In this document: positions 35,177 through 43,225 of the stretch, piece by piece | Layout: each line of letters opens with the position of its first letter | Position numbering within the stretch: position 1 is the first letter of the stretch | From: Paenibacillus aestuarii | GTDB taxonomy: Bacteria > Bacillota > Bacilli > Paenibacillales > NBRC-103111 | DNA length: 64,000 nt | Reading direction: 5' to 3' | NCBI RefSeq assembly: GCF_027789125.1 | Contig: NZ_JAQFVF010000009.1 | Span: 50,328 to 114,327 of the forward strand | Translations under genes and position numbers: made by a program | Notes under the pieces: generated by a model | What the model saw: the letters and a program-made list of their open reading frames with translations, nothing else | Databases searched by the model: none | Told to the model about the DNA's origin: nothing

Positions 35177-36162
35177 CGCTGAAAGTAGCGGTTGTCGGAG
35201 TAGGCAATATCGGTTCCATTCATGCCGGTGTGTATAAAGATCATCCCAAAGCAGAGCTCGTGGCCGTATGCGACATTGTAAAGGAAAAAGCGGATAAGGC
35301 CGCCGAGAAGTTCGGCTGCCGGGCGTTTTACAGTGTGCAGGAGATGCTGGCCAGCGGTATTGCGCTGGAAGCTGTCAGTGTTGCCACGAAGGGTGAAGAG
35401 AACGGCGGCGAGCACTTCGCGCCGACGATGGAGCTGCTGCGCGCAGGCATTCCGGTTCTCGGCGAGAAGCCGATTTCGAACCGTATCGAAGAGGGCGAAC
35501 AAATGGTAGCGCTTGCCCGGGAGAAGCGGCTGCCTTATGGCGTGAATTTGAACCATCGCTTCACCCCGGCAGCGGAGCGGGCGAAGCAATGGGTGGATGA
35601 AGGCCGCTTGGGCAAGCTGCATATGATCAATATGCGGATGTGGATAAACAATCCGGTGGAGACTTCGCCATGGTTCCATTTGCGCGCTTTGCATCCGCAC
35701 TCCTTTGACGTAATTCGTTATTTCTGCGGCGATGTGAAGCGGATCGGGGCTTTTATGATGAAAGGAGAAGGCCGGCAAATCTGGTCCAACACGCAAATCA
35801 TCATGGAGTTCGAGAACGGGGCCATCGGCAATTTGGTGGGCAGCTATGATGCGGGAGCCAGCTATGGGCTGGAGCTTTGCGAACTGGTCGGCTCCAAGGG
35901 CCGCTTCGTGCTGGAAGATGCCTGCGAGCAGCTGACGTTCTATCCGCGCCAGGGGATTGAGACAGAAAGCTACAGCTATTTAGGCGGGATGAAAGCTTTC
36001 CCTGAAACGTTCAAAAGCCGGATCAGCGACTGGATCGAGCAGCTCTCTGCTGGAACGCCTTATGACAAAATCAACGGCTCCGGCGAGGATGCGCTAAGAG
36101 CGCAAAAAATTATTGAAGGTGCCATTCGTTCGTTCGAAACATCCAGTATTGTCGAACTTTAA
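35173..36162 (+). CDS. Gfo/Idh/MocA-family oxidoreductase, copy 1
   Basis: This is a 329 aa NAD(P)-dependent oxidoreductase acting on a sugar or cyclitol. The Rossmann motif is 'VVGVGNIGSIHAGVYKDHP', followed by 'GIPVLGEKPISN' with the conserved Glu-Lys-Pro. The substrate-domain segment 'NLNHRFTPAAERAKQWVDEG' and 'HLRALHPHSFDVIRYFCGDVKRI' place the catalytic His in RALHPHSFD. It is a close paralogue of the second oxidoreductase 2.3 kb downstream. GGAGG precedes the ATG. It is coupled to the AraC gene and followed by a TIM-barrel isomerase, a pairing typical of inositol-like or keto-sugar catabolism. Confidence 0.92.
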   Translation: MTLKVAVVGVGNIGSIHAGVYKDHPKAELVAVCDIVKEKADKAAEKFGCRAFYSVQEMLASGIALEAVSVATKGEENGGEHFAPTMELLRAGIPVLGEKPISNRIEEGEQMVALAREKRLPYGVNLNHRFTPAAERAKQWVDEGRLGKLHMINMRMWINNPVETSPWFHLRALHPHSFDVIRYFCGDVKRIGAFMMKGEGRQIWSNTQIIMEFENGAIGNLVGSYDAGASYGLELCELVGSKGRFVLEDACEQLTFYPRQGIETESYSYLGGMKAFPETFKSRISDWIEQLSAGTPYDKINGSGEDALRAQKIIEGAIRSFETSSIVEL

Positions 36163-36180
36163 TCCGAGGAGGCCAATCAT

Positions 36181-36984
36181 ATGGTTCAATTAGGTATCAA
36201 CTCCGTGTTGTTCAAGGAGTACGATTTTGCCACTGCAGCCAAACATATTCAGCTTTGCGGTTATGACGGGATAGAAATTGCAGCGATAAAAGGGATGTGC
36301 GAGCATCTGGAGCTGGACCGCTGGAGCGAGCAAGCTGCCGGCATCAAGCAAATTACGGAGGAGCTGGGCTTGAAGCTGCTTGCGATGGAGGTTGCGTCTT
36401 TGGATGAAGAGCGGCTGAAGCTGGCCTTCCAAGCTGCGCGTGAGCTGGGGATTCCGATTGTCAACGTAGGCCCAGGCGGGAAGTCCAATGTCGAGGAAGA
36501 CTTGGCGACCTCCATTGACAAGCTGTCCCGGCTGTCCCAATTGGCTGGCGAGCATGGCGTCACCCTGTGCGTAAAAGCGCATGTCGGGCAGTCGGTTTAT
36601 AATACGCCGACAACCTTACAGGCGATGGAGCGTATTGATTCGCCTTCGTTCGGGATTGATATGGACCCCAGCCATATTTACCGTGCGAACGAAGATCCGG
36701 AAATTGCGCTGGCCCAGGTGGTCAGCCGGGTCAAGCACATCCATATCCGCGACTGCAAAGGACGTCAGGCGGGACCGGGACCGATCGAGGCGCAAGCTTG
36801 CGGCCGAGGCGATATTAACTTGATTGACTATTGCAAAGTGTTAGTGGAAAGCGGCTATGACGGTCCGGTCAATCTGGAAGTCATCGGCGCGAACGGCCAC
36901 TCTTTAGCGCAGCTCGCCACCGTGGCTGCCGAGAGCAGAGGCTATCTGAACGCGGTGTTTCAATCGTTAAAATCCACTGTATAA
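36181..36984 (+). CDS. TIM-barrel sugar phosphate isomerase/epimerase
   Basis: This is a 267 aa protein of the AP-endonuclease-2-like TIM-barrel family (xylose isomerase-like). Metal-site residues fall in the strand ends 'LCVKAHVGQSVYNTP' (replacing the usual Glu strand), 'GIDMDPSHIYR' (Asp/His), 'HIHIRDCKG' and 'VNLEVIG' (Glu). GAGGAGG precedes the ATG, 18 bp after the oxidoreductase. Family members isomerise or dehydrate keto-sugars and inososes, so it likely acts on the oxidoreductase product. The exact reaction is not known. Confidence 0.88.
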   Translation: MVQLGINSVLFKEYDFATAAKHIQLCGYDGIEIAAIKGMCEHLELDRWSEQAAGIKQITEELGLKLLAMEVASLDEERLKLAFQAARELGIPIVNVGPGGKSNVEEDLATSIDKLSRLSQLAGEHGVTLCVKAHVGQSVYNTPTTLQAMERIDSPSFGIDMDPSHIYRANEDPEIALAQVVSRVKHIHIRDCKGRQAGPGPIEAQACGRGDINLIDYCKVLVESGYDGPVNLEVIGANGHSLAQLATVAAESRGYLNAVFQSLKSTV

Positions 36985-36997
36985 AGGAGCCTGCGCG

Positions 36998-38434
36998 ATG
37001 ACTCAAAATAAACGACCGAACCTGCTGCTGCTCGGTATCGACAGCCTTCGCAGAGACCACATGAGCAGTTATGGCTATCACCGCCTGACAACGCCGCACC
37101 TTGACCGCTTCAGCCAAGAGGGAGTGCTGTTCGAGCAGCACTTCTCCCCCAGCATTCCGACAACGCCTTGTTATGCTTCCATGCTGACAGGGATGGACTG
37201 CTTCGGCACAGACGTCGTCGCGCTGCGCCATGGCGGACCACTCGGCGCTCATGTGCAAACGCTGGCCGAAGTGCTTGGCGAGCAAGGCTACAATACGACA
37301 TGCGTCGGTTTCACGGGCAATCCTTCCGCCAGAGGCTTCCAGTCGTATTTAGATTATGAAGCATGGCTGGCGGATGAAACAGGCCGCTGTCCAAAGGCGG
37401 AGAACCTCAACGCCGTCACCCTTCCCGAGCTGAAGCGGCTGGCTGCGGACGACAAGCCTTTCTTCTTATTTTTGCGGCATATGGACCCGCATTCGCCTTA
37501 TTTGCCGCCGAAGCCGTTCGAGCGCATCTTCTATGGCGGGGATGAGAAAGATCCGGACAATCATTCCCTCGATGCCCTGTATGAATTTAAACCTTTCGTC
37601 GACTACTTCAAATCGTGGTTCCCGGAAGGCTGCACAGACAGCGCCTACATTGACGCGCAGTATGACGGCGCCATTGCTTATATGGATGCGTCGATTCAGG
37701 CACTTTTTACCCAATTGGCCGAACTTGGACTTGAAGAGGAAACGTTGGTCGTCGTCACGGCGGACCATGGTGAGACTCTAAATGAGTACGAATGTTATTA
37801 CGATCATCACGGTCTGTACGAATCGAACCTGCGCATCCCCCTTATCCTGCGGTATCCGGGCAAGCTTCCGGCAGGCAAACGCGTGAGCAGCGCTACGCAA
37901 ATTAAGGATGTCATGCCGACCATTATGGAGCTGCTGGGCATCGAGACAGGCATTGCCTACGACGGACGCAGCTTAATGCCGCTGGTGCGCAATGAGCAGC
38001 ATGTCACAGAGAGCGAAATGTATATCACGGAATGCACATGGATGCGCAAACACGGCTGGCGGACGCCAGAATGGAAGCTGATCGTTGCGTTGGAGCCGGA
38101 TCTTCATTATAAACCGACGGTAGAGCTCTATAATCTGGTTCAGGACCCGGATGAGCAAACTAACGTCGCCGAGCAGGAGCCGGAGATCGTGAAGCTGCTG
38201 GCCGCCCGCATGGAAGCGCATATTCATGCCAGGGAGCAGGCGACAAGCCGGACGAATCCGATCTATACGAATCTGAACTGGCACGGTCTCGGTGTGGGGG
38301 CGTTCACTTCTTCCCAGCAAGCGTACGATTCCATGCATATTAAATCGCCGTCCTCGGCACGGAAGCTGCAAGCCAAGGAAGCGAAGGAAGCGGCTGAAGC
38401 GAAAGCTGCGACTGCGGCTGCCAAGGAAGTATAA
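36998..38434 (+). CDS. Sulfatase-fold protein with Thr at nucleophile position
   Basis: This is a 478 aa alkaline-phosphatase-superfamily protein of the sulfatase group with no signal peptide. Metal-binding parts are visible: 'LLGIDSLRRDHMSSYGY' (Asp15) and 'VVTADHGETLNEY', followed by 'YYDHHGLYESNLRIPLILRYPG'. The formylglycine motif C/S-x-P-x-R reads T55-T-P-C-Y59 (PTTPCYASMLTG) when aligned on the following TG. Neither the Cys/Ser nor the Arg is present, so conventional maturation is not possible at that position. Thr nucleophiles occur in related phosphatases and phosphotransferases, so the protein may act on a phosphate ester or diester rather than a sulfate ester. The C-terminal tail is Ala/Lys-rich. 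It lies 13 bp after the isomerase gene. Confidence 0.88.
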   Translation: MTQNKRPNLLLLGIDSLRRDHMSSYGYHRLTTPHLDRFSQEGVLFEQHFSPSIPTTPCYASMLTGMDCFGTDVVALRHGGPLGAHVQTLAEVLGEQGYNTTCVGFTGNPSARGFQSYLDYEAWLADETGRCPKAENLNAVTLPELKRLAADDKPFFLFLRHMDPHSPYLPPKPFERIFYGGDEKDPDNHSLDALYEFKPFVDYFKSWFPEGCTDSAYIDAQYDGAIAYMDASIQALFTQLAELGLEEETLVVVTADHGETLNEYECYYDHHGLYESNLRIPLILRYPGKLPAGKRVSSATQIKDVMPTIMELLGIETGIAYDGRSLMPLVRNEQHVTESEMYITECTWMRKHGWRTPEWKLIVALEPDLHYKPTVELYNLVQDPDEQTNVAEQEPEIVKLLAARMEAHIHAREQATSRTNPIYTNLNWHGLGVGAFTSSQQAYDSMHIKSPSSARKLQAKEAKEAAEAKAATAAAKEV

Positions 38435-38454
38435 TGATTGGGGGAGATGGCGCC

Positions 38455-39468
38455 ATGCCAAAAAAGCAAAAGATTGCGGTCGTCGGCCTTAACAATATCG
38501 GACGCATTCATTGCCGCTCCTATAAGGAGCATCCGGAAGCTGAGCTAGTCGCCGTCTGTGACCTGAACCGCGAGCTGACGGACCAAGCCGCCCGGATGTT
38601 CGGTGCGAAGGCTTACTACGATGTGTCCAGCATGCTGGAACAGGAAGACATCGATATCGTCAGTGTCGCGACGGGCGGGGTCGAGAATGGCTCGCATCAT
38701 TATGCGCCGGCCATGGCGGCCATCTCCGCCGGCAAGAGCGTTTTGGTGGAAAAGCCGCTCTCCAACGACCTGGGTGAAGCGAGAGAAATGGTGAGCTTTG
38801 CCAAGGAGCAAGGCGTGCGCTTGGGGTGCAACCTGAACCATCGGTTCACCCCCATGGCGCTGAAAGCCAAGCAATGGATCGATGCCGGGGAGCTGGGCAC
38901 TCTGCTTTTTGTCAACATGAAACTGACGATCGGTAACCCCAAGGAATCAAGCCCTTGGCTCCATATGCGGGCGCTGCATCCGCACTCCTTTGATGTGCTG
39001 CGGTATTTTGCAGGCGATGTGAAGCGGGTTCAAGCGTTTATGACCAAAGCTCCAGGCAGATCGGTGTGGTCCACCGCTTCGATCAATCTCGAATTCGCTT
39101 CCGGTGCGGTCGGTCATCTCATGGGGAGCTATGATATGGACAATAAGCATCCGATTGAATCCTGCGAAGTAGCCGGACAGCGGGGACGTTTTCTTTTGGA
39201 TAATGTATATGAAGCGCTGACTCTATACCGGCATGGCCAGGAAGAACTTAGCGTTTACCGCAACCCTGTATTGGGCGGCTTTGCGGGGTTTGACGGCACG
39301 TTCCGCTCTCGGTTGGATACGTTCATCCGGCAAGTGCAGGCTGAAGTGCCGCCTGAGCAGATTGAAGCTTCCGGCGCGGACGGCCTGGCCGTGCAGTCGC
39401 TGATTGAAGCTGCGATTCAATCGCAGGAGAACGGCGGCAAGGTGATTGAGTTGACTGGAGCGTCTTAA
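38455..39468 (+). CDS. Gfo/Idh/MocA-family oxidoreductase, copy 2
   Basis: This is a 337 aa NAD(P)-dependent oxidoreductase. The Rossmann motif is 'VVGLNNIGRIHCRSYKEHP', then 'SVLVEKPLSND', 'NLNHRFTPMALKAKQWIDAG' and 'HMRALHPHSFDVLRYFAGDVKRV'. These segments parallel the first copy almost residue for residue, so the two arose by duplication yet are kept together. This suggests two successive oxidation/reduction steps on related substrates. The start is the ATG with GGGGGAG eight bases upstream; an ATG overlapping the sulfatase stop is less likely. Confidence 0.92.
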   Translation: MPKKQKIAVVGLNNIGRIHCRSYKEHPEAELVAVCDLNRELTDQAARMFGAKAYYDVSSMLEQEDIDIVSVATGGVENGSHHYAPAMAAISAGKSVLVEKPLSNDLGEAREMVSFAKEQGVRLGCNLNHRFTPMALKAKQWIDAGELGTLLFVNMKLTIGNPKESSPWLHMRALHPHSFDVLRYFAGDVKRVQAFMTKAPGRSVWSTASINLEFASGAVGHLMGSYDMDNKHPIESCEVAGQRGRFLLDNVYEALTLYRHGQEELSVYRNPVLGGFAGFDGTFRSRLDTFIRQVQAEVPPEQIEASGADGLAVQSLIEAAIQSQENGGKVIELTGAS

Positions 39469-39495
39469 CGGCGAAGCGATAGGAGGAAGCGCAGC

Positions 39496-40047
39496 ATGAA
39501 TCCATTAAACAGCCCTGTCATCTGGTTTACGGGCTTATCCGGAGCAGGGAAGACAACGACCGCGCGAGCGTTGTTGAAGCGTCTGCAAGCAGCAGGCCGG
39601 CAGGTCGAGCTGCTGGACGGCGACGAGCTGCGCGCCACGATTTCCAAAGGCCTTGGCTTTAGCAGGGAAGACCGGATGGATAATATCCGGCGCATGGTGT
39701 ACGTAAGCAAGCTTTTGTCACGCAATGGCGTTACGGTGCTGGTGTCGGCGATTACGCCGTACCAGGAGATGCGCGATTATGCGCGCAGCGAACTGCCTGG
39801 GTACGTGGAAGTATTCGTCGACTGTCCGCTGACGGAGTGTGAGCGCAGAGATGTGAAAGGCTTGTATGCCAAAGCGCGCGAGACGAAGCTGGCGAATTTT
39901 ACAGGGATCAGCGATCCCTACGAACTGCCGGAAGCGCCAGACCTGACGGTGCGGACGGAGCTGGAAAGCTTGGAGAACAATGTGGAGCTGATTCTGAGCT
40001 ATTTGGCACGAAGCGGAAGCGGGCAAAAATGGAGGGAATCGGTGTGA
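39496..40047 (+). CDS. cysC: Adenylylsulfate (APS) kinase
   Basis: This 183 aa protein phosphorylates adenylylsulfate to PAPS, the universal sulfate donor. The P-loop is G13-LSGAGKTT. APS-binding elements are 'LDGDELR' (40-46), 'GFSREDRMDNIRR' (54-66), 'DVKGLYAKAR' (119-128) and 'FTGISDPYELP' (135-145). The serine phosphorylated in E. coli CysC (FISPHR) is Thr87 here (AITPYQ). No sulfate adenylyltransferase, APS/PAPS reductase or sulfotransferase is nearby, so this is a cysC outside an assimilation operon, set between two sulfatase-fold genes. It overlaps the start of the second of these by 4 bp. Confidence 0.93.
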   Translation: MNPLNSPVIWFTGLSGAGKTTTARALLKRLQAAGRQVELLDGDELRATISKGLGFSREDRMDNIRRMVYVSKLLSRNGVTVLVSAITPYQEMRDYARSELPGYVEVFVDCPLTECERRDVKGLYAKARETKLANFTGISDPYELPEAPDLTVRTELESLENNVELILSYLARSGSGQKWRESV

Positions 40048-41447
40048 ATATTGTTTTCGTCTCCCTCGATACGTTACGAGCTTCTCGCCTGGGATGCTAC
40101 GGCTATGCCAAGCCGACATCGCCTTATATCGACCGCATCGCTTCGCAAGGTGTGCTGTTCGAGCGGGCTTATGCCGCCGACATCCCTACGGAGGCTGCGC
40201 ATACGGGGATTTTCACGGGAAAGCTGGGCATCCATACCGGCATCGTTTCACACGGCTCGTCGCTAACCCATCTGCCTAAAGGCGGGAGCTGGCTGCCCGA
40301 GCTGCTGCGCAGGGAAGGTTTTACGACCGCGGCCGTCGATAATCTATATCAGTTGAAAGAATGGTTTGCACGGGGATACCGCTATTACATCAATTCGGTC
40401 GGCGGACAGCGGCATATCGACGGGAGTACCGTGAATGCCCTGGCTTTTCCGTGGATTCGTGAACATAAGCAGGAGCCATTTTTTCTATTTTTGCATTATT
40501 GGGATGCGCATACGCCTTATTTGCCCCCGAAGGAATACGTGGCTCCGTTCTACGAGCAAGGGCGTGATCCGTACGACCCTGCCAATCGCAGCATGGACGG
40601 GGCTTACAACCATCCGGCTTACCCGTTTTTTAAGCATCATCACTATGAGCATTTGGGTCCGGTAACGGATTCCGACTATATCGATGCGCTTTATGACGCG
40701 GAAGTCCGTTATCTGGACGATCGTCTTCGCGAGCTGGATCAGCTGCTCATTCAAGAAGGGCTGTACGAGGACACGCTGCTGGTCCTGTTCGGGGATCACG
40801 GTGAAAGCTTGACGGAGCATGGCATTTATTGGGACCATTGCGGGCTTTACGAAACGACGGTGCGCGTCCCGGTCATTATAAGATGGCCGAAGCGGATCGC
40901 GCCGGGCAAGCGGATCAGTGGACTTGTCCAACATGTGGACTTGATGCCGACTGTGCTGGAGGCTGCTGGGTTGTCTTTGAATCCTACGGAGCGAATCGAT
41001 GGCAAGAGCCTCTGGCCTGTCATCGACGGTGCGCAGGAAGGGACGCAGGAGGCCATCTATTTAAGTGAATGTGCCTGGCAGGCTTCGCGTGGCGTCGTGA
41101 CGCGCGATTATAAGTTTATTCAGACGCTGGACTCGGGTCCTTATATCCGTCCGATGCGCGAGCTGTTCGATCTCCGTGCGGATGCGGAGGAGAATGTGAA
41201 TCTGGCCGACCAGCTTGTTGAGCACGCTGACCGATTCGAGCGACAGCTCGCCGGCTGGGTGGAGCAGCAGCTTGCAGGCCGGCCCGATCCGATGCGGGCA
41301 CAGCTGGAGGTCGGCTTGCCGTTTCGCAATCGGATTCAGCAGATATTGCAGCAGTACGGTTTGAGCTGGGATGCATGGGTGAAGTATCCGCAGCGGGAAA
41401 TTTTTGATGAGGCGGTTCTGAAGCACCGTGATGGAGCGGGGAGGTAG
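40044..41447 (+). CDS. Second sulfatase-fold protein with Thr at nucleophile position
   Basis: This is a 467 aa sulfatase-group protein without signal peptide. Metal-site segments are 'VSLDTLRASRLGCYGY' (Asp9) and 'LFGDHGESLTEHGIYWDHCGLYE'. The formylglycine position reads T49-E-A-A-H53 (IPTEAAHTGIFTG), again Thr, with His in place of Arg, matching the same change in the upstream paralogue. The start is the GTG that overlaps the cysC stop, seven bases from GGAGGG; an ATG five codons earlier contains part of that site. Both Thr-type paralogues share the 'DH.GLYE' signature, so they form a subgroup distinct from the third protein. Confidence 0.88.
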   Translation: MNIVFVSLDTLRASRLGCYGYAKPTSPYIDRIASQGVLFERAYAADIPTEAAHTGIFTGKLGIHTGIVSHGSSLTHLPKGGSWLPELLRREGFTTAAVDNLYQLKEWFARGYRYYINSVGGQRHIDGSTVNALAFPWIREHKQEPFFLFLHYWDAHTPYLPPKEYVAPFYEQGRDPYDPANRSMDGAYNHPAYPFFKHHHYEHLGPVTDSDYIDALYDAEVRYLDDRLRELDQLLIQEGLYEDTLLVLFGDHGESLTEHGIYWDHCGLYETTVRVPVIIRWPKRIAPGKRISGLVQHVDLMPTVLEAAGLSLNPTERIDGKSLWPVIDGAQEGTQEAIYLSECAWQASRGVVTRDYKFIQTLDSGPYIRPMRELFDLRADAEENVNLADQLVEHADRFERQLAGWVEQQLAGRPDPMRAQLEVGLPFRNRIQQILQQYGLSWDAWVKYPQREIFDEAVLKHRDGAGR

Positions 41448-41452
41448 TGGGC

Positions 41453-42889
41453 GTGGGGCAGCGGGAAGCGGCGCGTCCGCATATTTTGCTGATTATGGCC
41501 GATCAGCTGCGGTATGACTGTCTCGGTTATGCGGGGATTGCGCCGGTGCATACCCCGCATCTGGATCGCTTGGCTGCCGAAGGGGTAGGGTTCGATGCGG
41601 CTTATACGCATTTTCCTGTGTGCGCGCCGGCTCGGCAGTCTTTGGGATGCGGGCAGCGGCCGGAGGTGTTCGGCGGCTTATGGAATTACAACATGGGGCT
41701 GAAGGTCGGAGCACTGGAGCCGTCGGCTTACTCGTGGGCAAGATCGCTTCAAGAGCAAGGCTACCAATGCGGTTATATCGGCAAATGGGATGTACACCCG
41801 GAGTACACACCTGTCTCCTACGGGTATGATCATTACATAGACAGTGCGGCTTTGCATCGTAAAATGGTGGCAGCGGATTATCCGGAAGTGGCGTACACCA
41901 ACGGATACTTCGGTGAGCCGGACCCGCTGCCGCTGGCGCATACGTTAACCCATTTCACTGCCATGCAGGCGGAGCAGCTCCTGGAGCGATTGTCCGCGAC
42001 GGGGCAGGGGCAGCCATGGCATCTTCGGGTTAACTTCAACGAGCCGCATCTGCCATGTCGGCCGGCGCAGCCTTTTGCGGACCAATATGCGCCTGCAGAT
42101 GCGAAAGAATGGGAGAGCTTTACCGATTCGCTGCAAGGTAAGCCCTATATTCAATCGCAGCAGCTTCGCAATTGGGGGATCGAGACGTTCGGCTGGGAAG
42201 ATTGGGCGCCGATCGTTGCCCGCTATTACGCCGTCATCAGCCAGCTTGACGATGCGGTCGGCAGGCTTCTCCAGCGGCTGGATCAGCTTGGCCTGCGGGA
42301 GGAGACGTGGGTTATTTTCACCTCGGATCATGGCGATATGTGCGGTGGACACCGGATGATGGATAAGCACTATGTGATGTACGAGGACGTCGTGAAAGTT
42401 CCGCTCATCATGCGGATGCCGGGTGTAATTCCAGCCGGACAGCGGACTGACGAGCTGGTCTATAATTTGTTGGATTTGCCGCCGACGATTATGGAGGTAT
42501 GCGGGATTGCCGCGCCGGGCCAGCATGCGCTGCACGGGAGGTCGATGCTGCCGTGGATGACGGGGCAGGGGGCAGCTTTGGCGCCGGCCTTGGCGAACTC
42601 GAGAGAAGAAGTGATAGCGAGTTACAATGGCCAGCAATTCGGGTTGTATACGCAGCGCATGATTCGGACCAAAAGCTGGAAGTATGTGTGGAATTTGACC
42701 GACGTCGATGAGTTGTACGACTTGGAGGATGATCCACACGAGCTGCACAACCGGATCGGTGATCCTGCCCGGCATGAGCTGGTGCAGCAGCTGCGCAAGC
42801 GACTATACGCTGCATTGTTAAAAGACGGAGATCCTATGGTCCGCAACGAGTGGATGCAGCGGCAGCTGCTTGGCGGGCATAAAAACTGA
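41453..42889 (+). CDS. Sulfatase with canonical formylglycine motif
   Basis: This is a 478 aa type I sulfatase without signal peptide, so cytosolic. The motif C57-A-P-A-R61 fits C-x-P-x-R, which is converted to formylglycine by an FGE or anaerobic maturase (none is encoded in the window). Other active-site parts are 'IMADQLRYDCLGYAG' (Asp17), 'VIFTSDHGDMCGGHRMMDKH' with Lys, and 'YEDVVKVPLIMRMPG'. The start is the second GTG, eight bases from GGGGAGG. It probably removes sulfate from an imported sugar. It is the last gene of the block that began with the two-component system. Confidence 0.9.
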   Translation: MGQREAARPHILLIMADQLRYDCLGYAGIAPVHTPHLDRLAAEGVGFDAAYTHFPVCAPARQSLGCGQRPEVFGGLWNYNMGLKVGALEPSAYSWARSLQEQGYQCGYIGKWDVHPEYTPVSYGYDHYIDSAALHRKMVAADYPEVAYTNGYFGEPDPLPLAHTLTHFTAMQAEQLLERLSATGQGQPWHLRVNFNEPHLPCRPAQPFADQYAPADAKEWESFTDSLQGKPYIQSQQLRNWGIETFGWEDWAPIVARYYAVISQLDDAVGRLLQRLDQLGLREETWVIFTSDHGDMCGGHRMMDKHYVMYEDVVKVPLIMRMPGVIPAGQRTDELVYNLLDLPPTIMEVCGIAAPGQHALHGRSMLPWMTGQGAALAPALANSREEVIASYNGQQFGLYTQRMIRTKSWKYVWNLTDVDELYDLEDDPHELHNRIGDPARHELVQQLRKRLYAALLKDGDPMVRNEWMQRQLLGGHKN

Positions 42890-43183
42890 TGCCAGCGGTA
42901 CGGTGCTTGAACGAAGCTGGCGAAGGAAGCGGCCGCTGTGGTGCGGCTTGCAGCTTGCGGCGTCGGCTGCTTTGGCTGCTGCATCGGCCTGCTCGCAGAG
43001 AGACTAGGCGAGGTTATCCTGCAAATTGCGCAGGATATTTTTGTTTTTGCGCAAAATTGCCGTTATTGGGCGGTAATTCTGCCAAAATTGCAAGATAATT
43101 GAATGCTGCGGCTGCTGATAGGGCCCCGAATATCCTGCCGCTTTTGCACGATAGGCTCGCTCAAACCGGAAGGTGAATTACAG
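42890..43183. other. Intergenic stretch with short palindromes
   Basis: No gene is apparent. The first ~110 bp are GC-rich without clear structure. The rest holds TATCCTGC/GCAGGATA palindromes, a 12-bp perfect palindrome TTTTGCGCAAAA (43045-43056) and an imperfect ATTGCCG/CGGTAAT hairpin. A bidirectional terminator follows. Confidence 0.6.
43014..43151. repeat. TATCCTGC/GCAGGATA palindrome cluster, copy 2
   Basis: TATCCTGC-N7-GCAGGATA (43015-43037) is perfect. Degenerate copies follow at 43074-43100 (ATTCTGC...GCAAGAT) and 43130-43151 (TATCCTGC...GCACGATA). The cluster lies between the sulfatase and ilvE genes, which are convergent. Confidence 0.6.
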
Positions 43184-43220
43184 AAAAAGGTCAACCCGTT
43201 CCAACGGGTTGACCTTTTTT
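43184..43220. terminator. Bidirectional terminator between sulfatase and ilvE
   Basis: AAAAAGGTCAACCCGTT and its exact complement form a 17-bp inverted repeat with T-runs on both strands. It ends the convergent sulfatase block (+) and ilvE (-). Confidence 0.92.
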
Positions 43221-43225
43221 ATTCC

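Noticed and set aside
41945..42775. Long minus-strand frame (276 codons) opposite the canonical sulfatase
   Set aside because: It lies wholly inside the sulfatase gene, its translation is rich in Arg/Pro/His with no motif, and it has no ribosome binding site. It is a codon-bias shadow.
42889..43098. 69-codon frame after the last sulfatase
   Set aside because: Arg/Cys-rich composition, no ribosome binding site, and it runs through the palindrome cluster.
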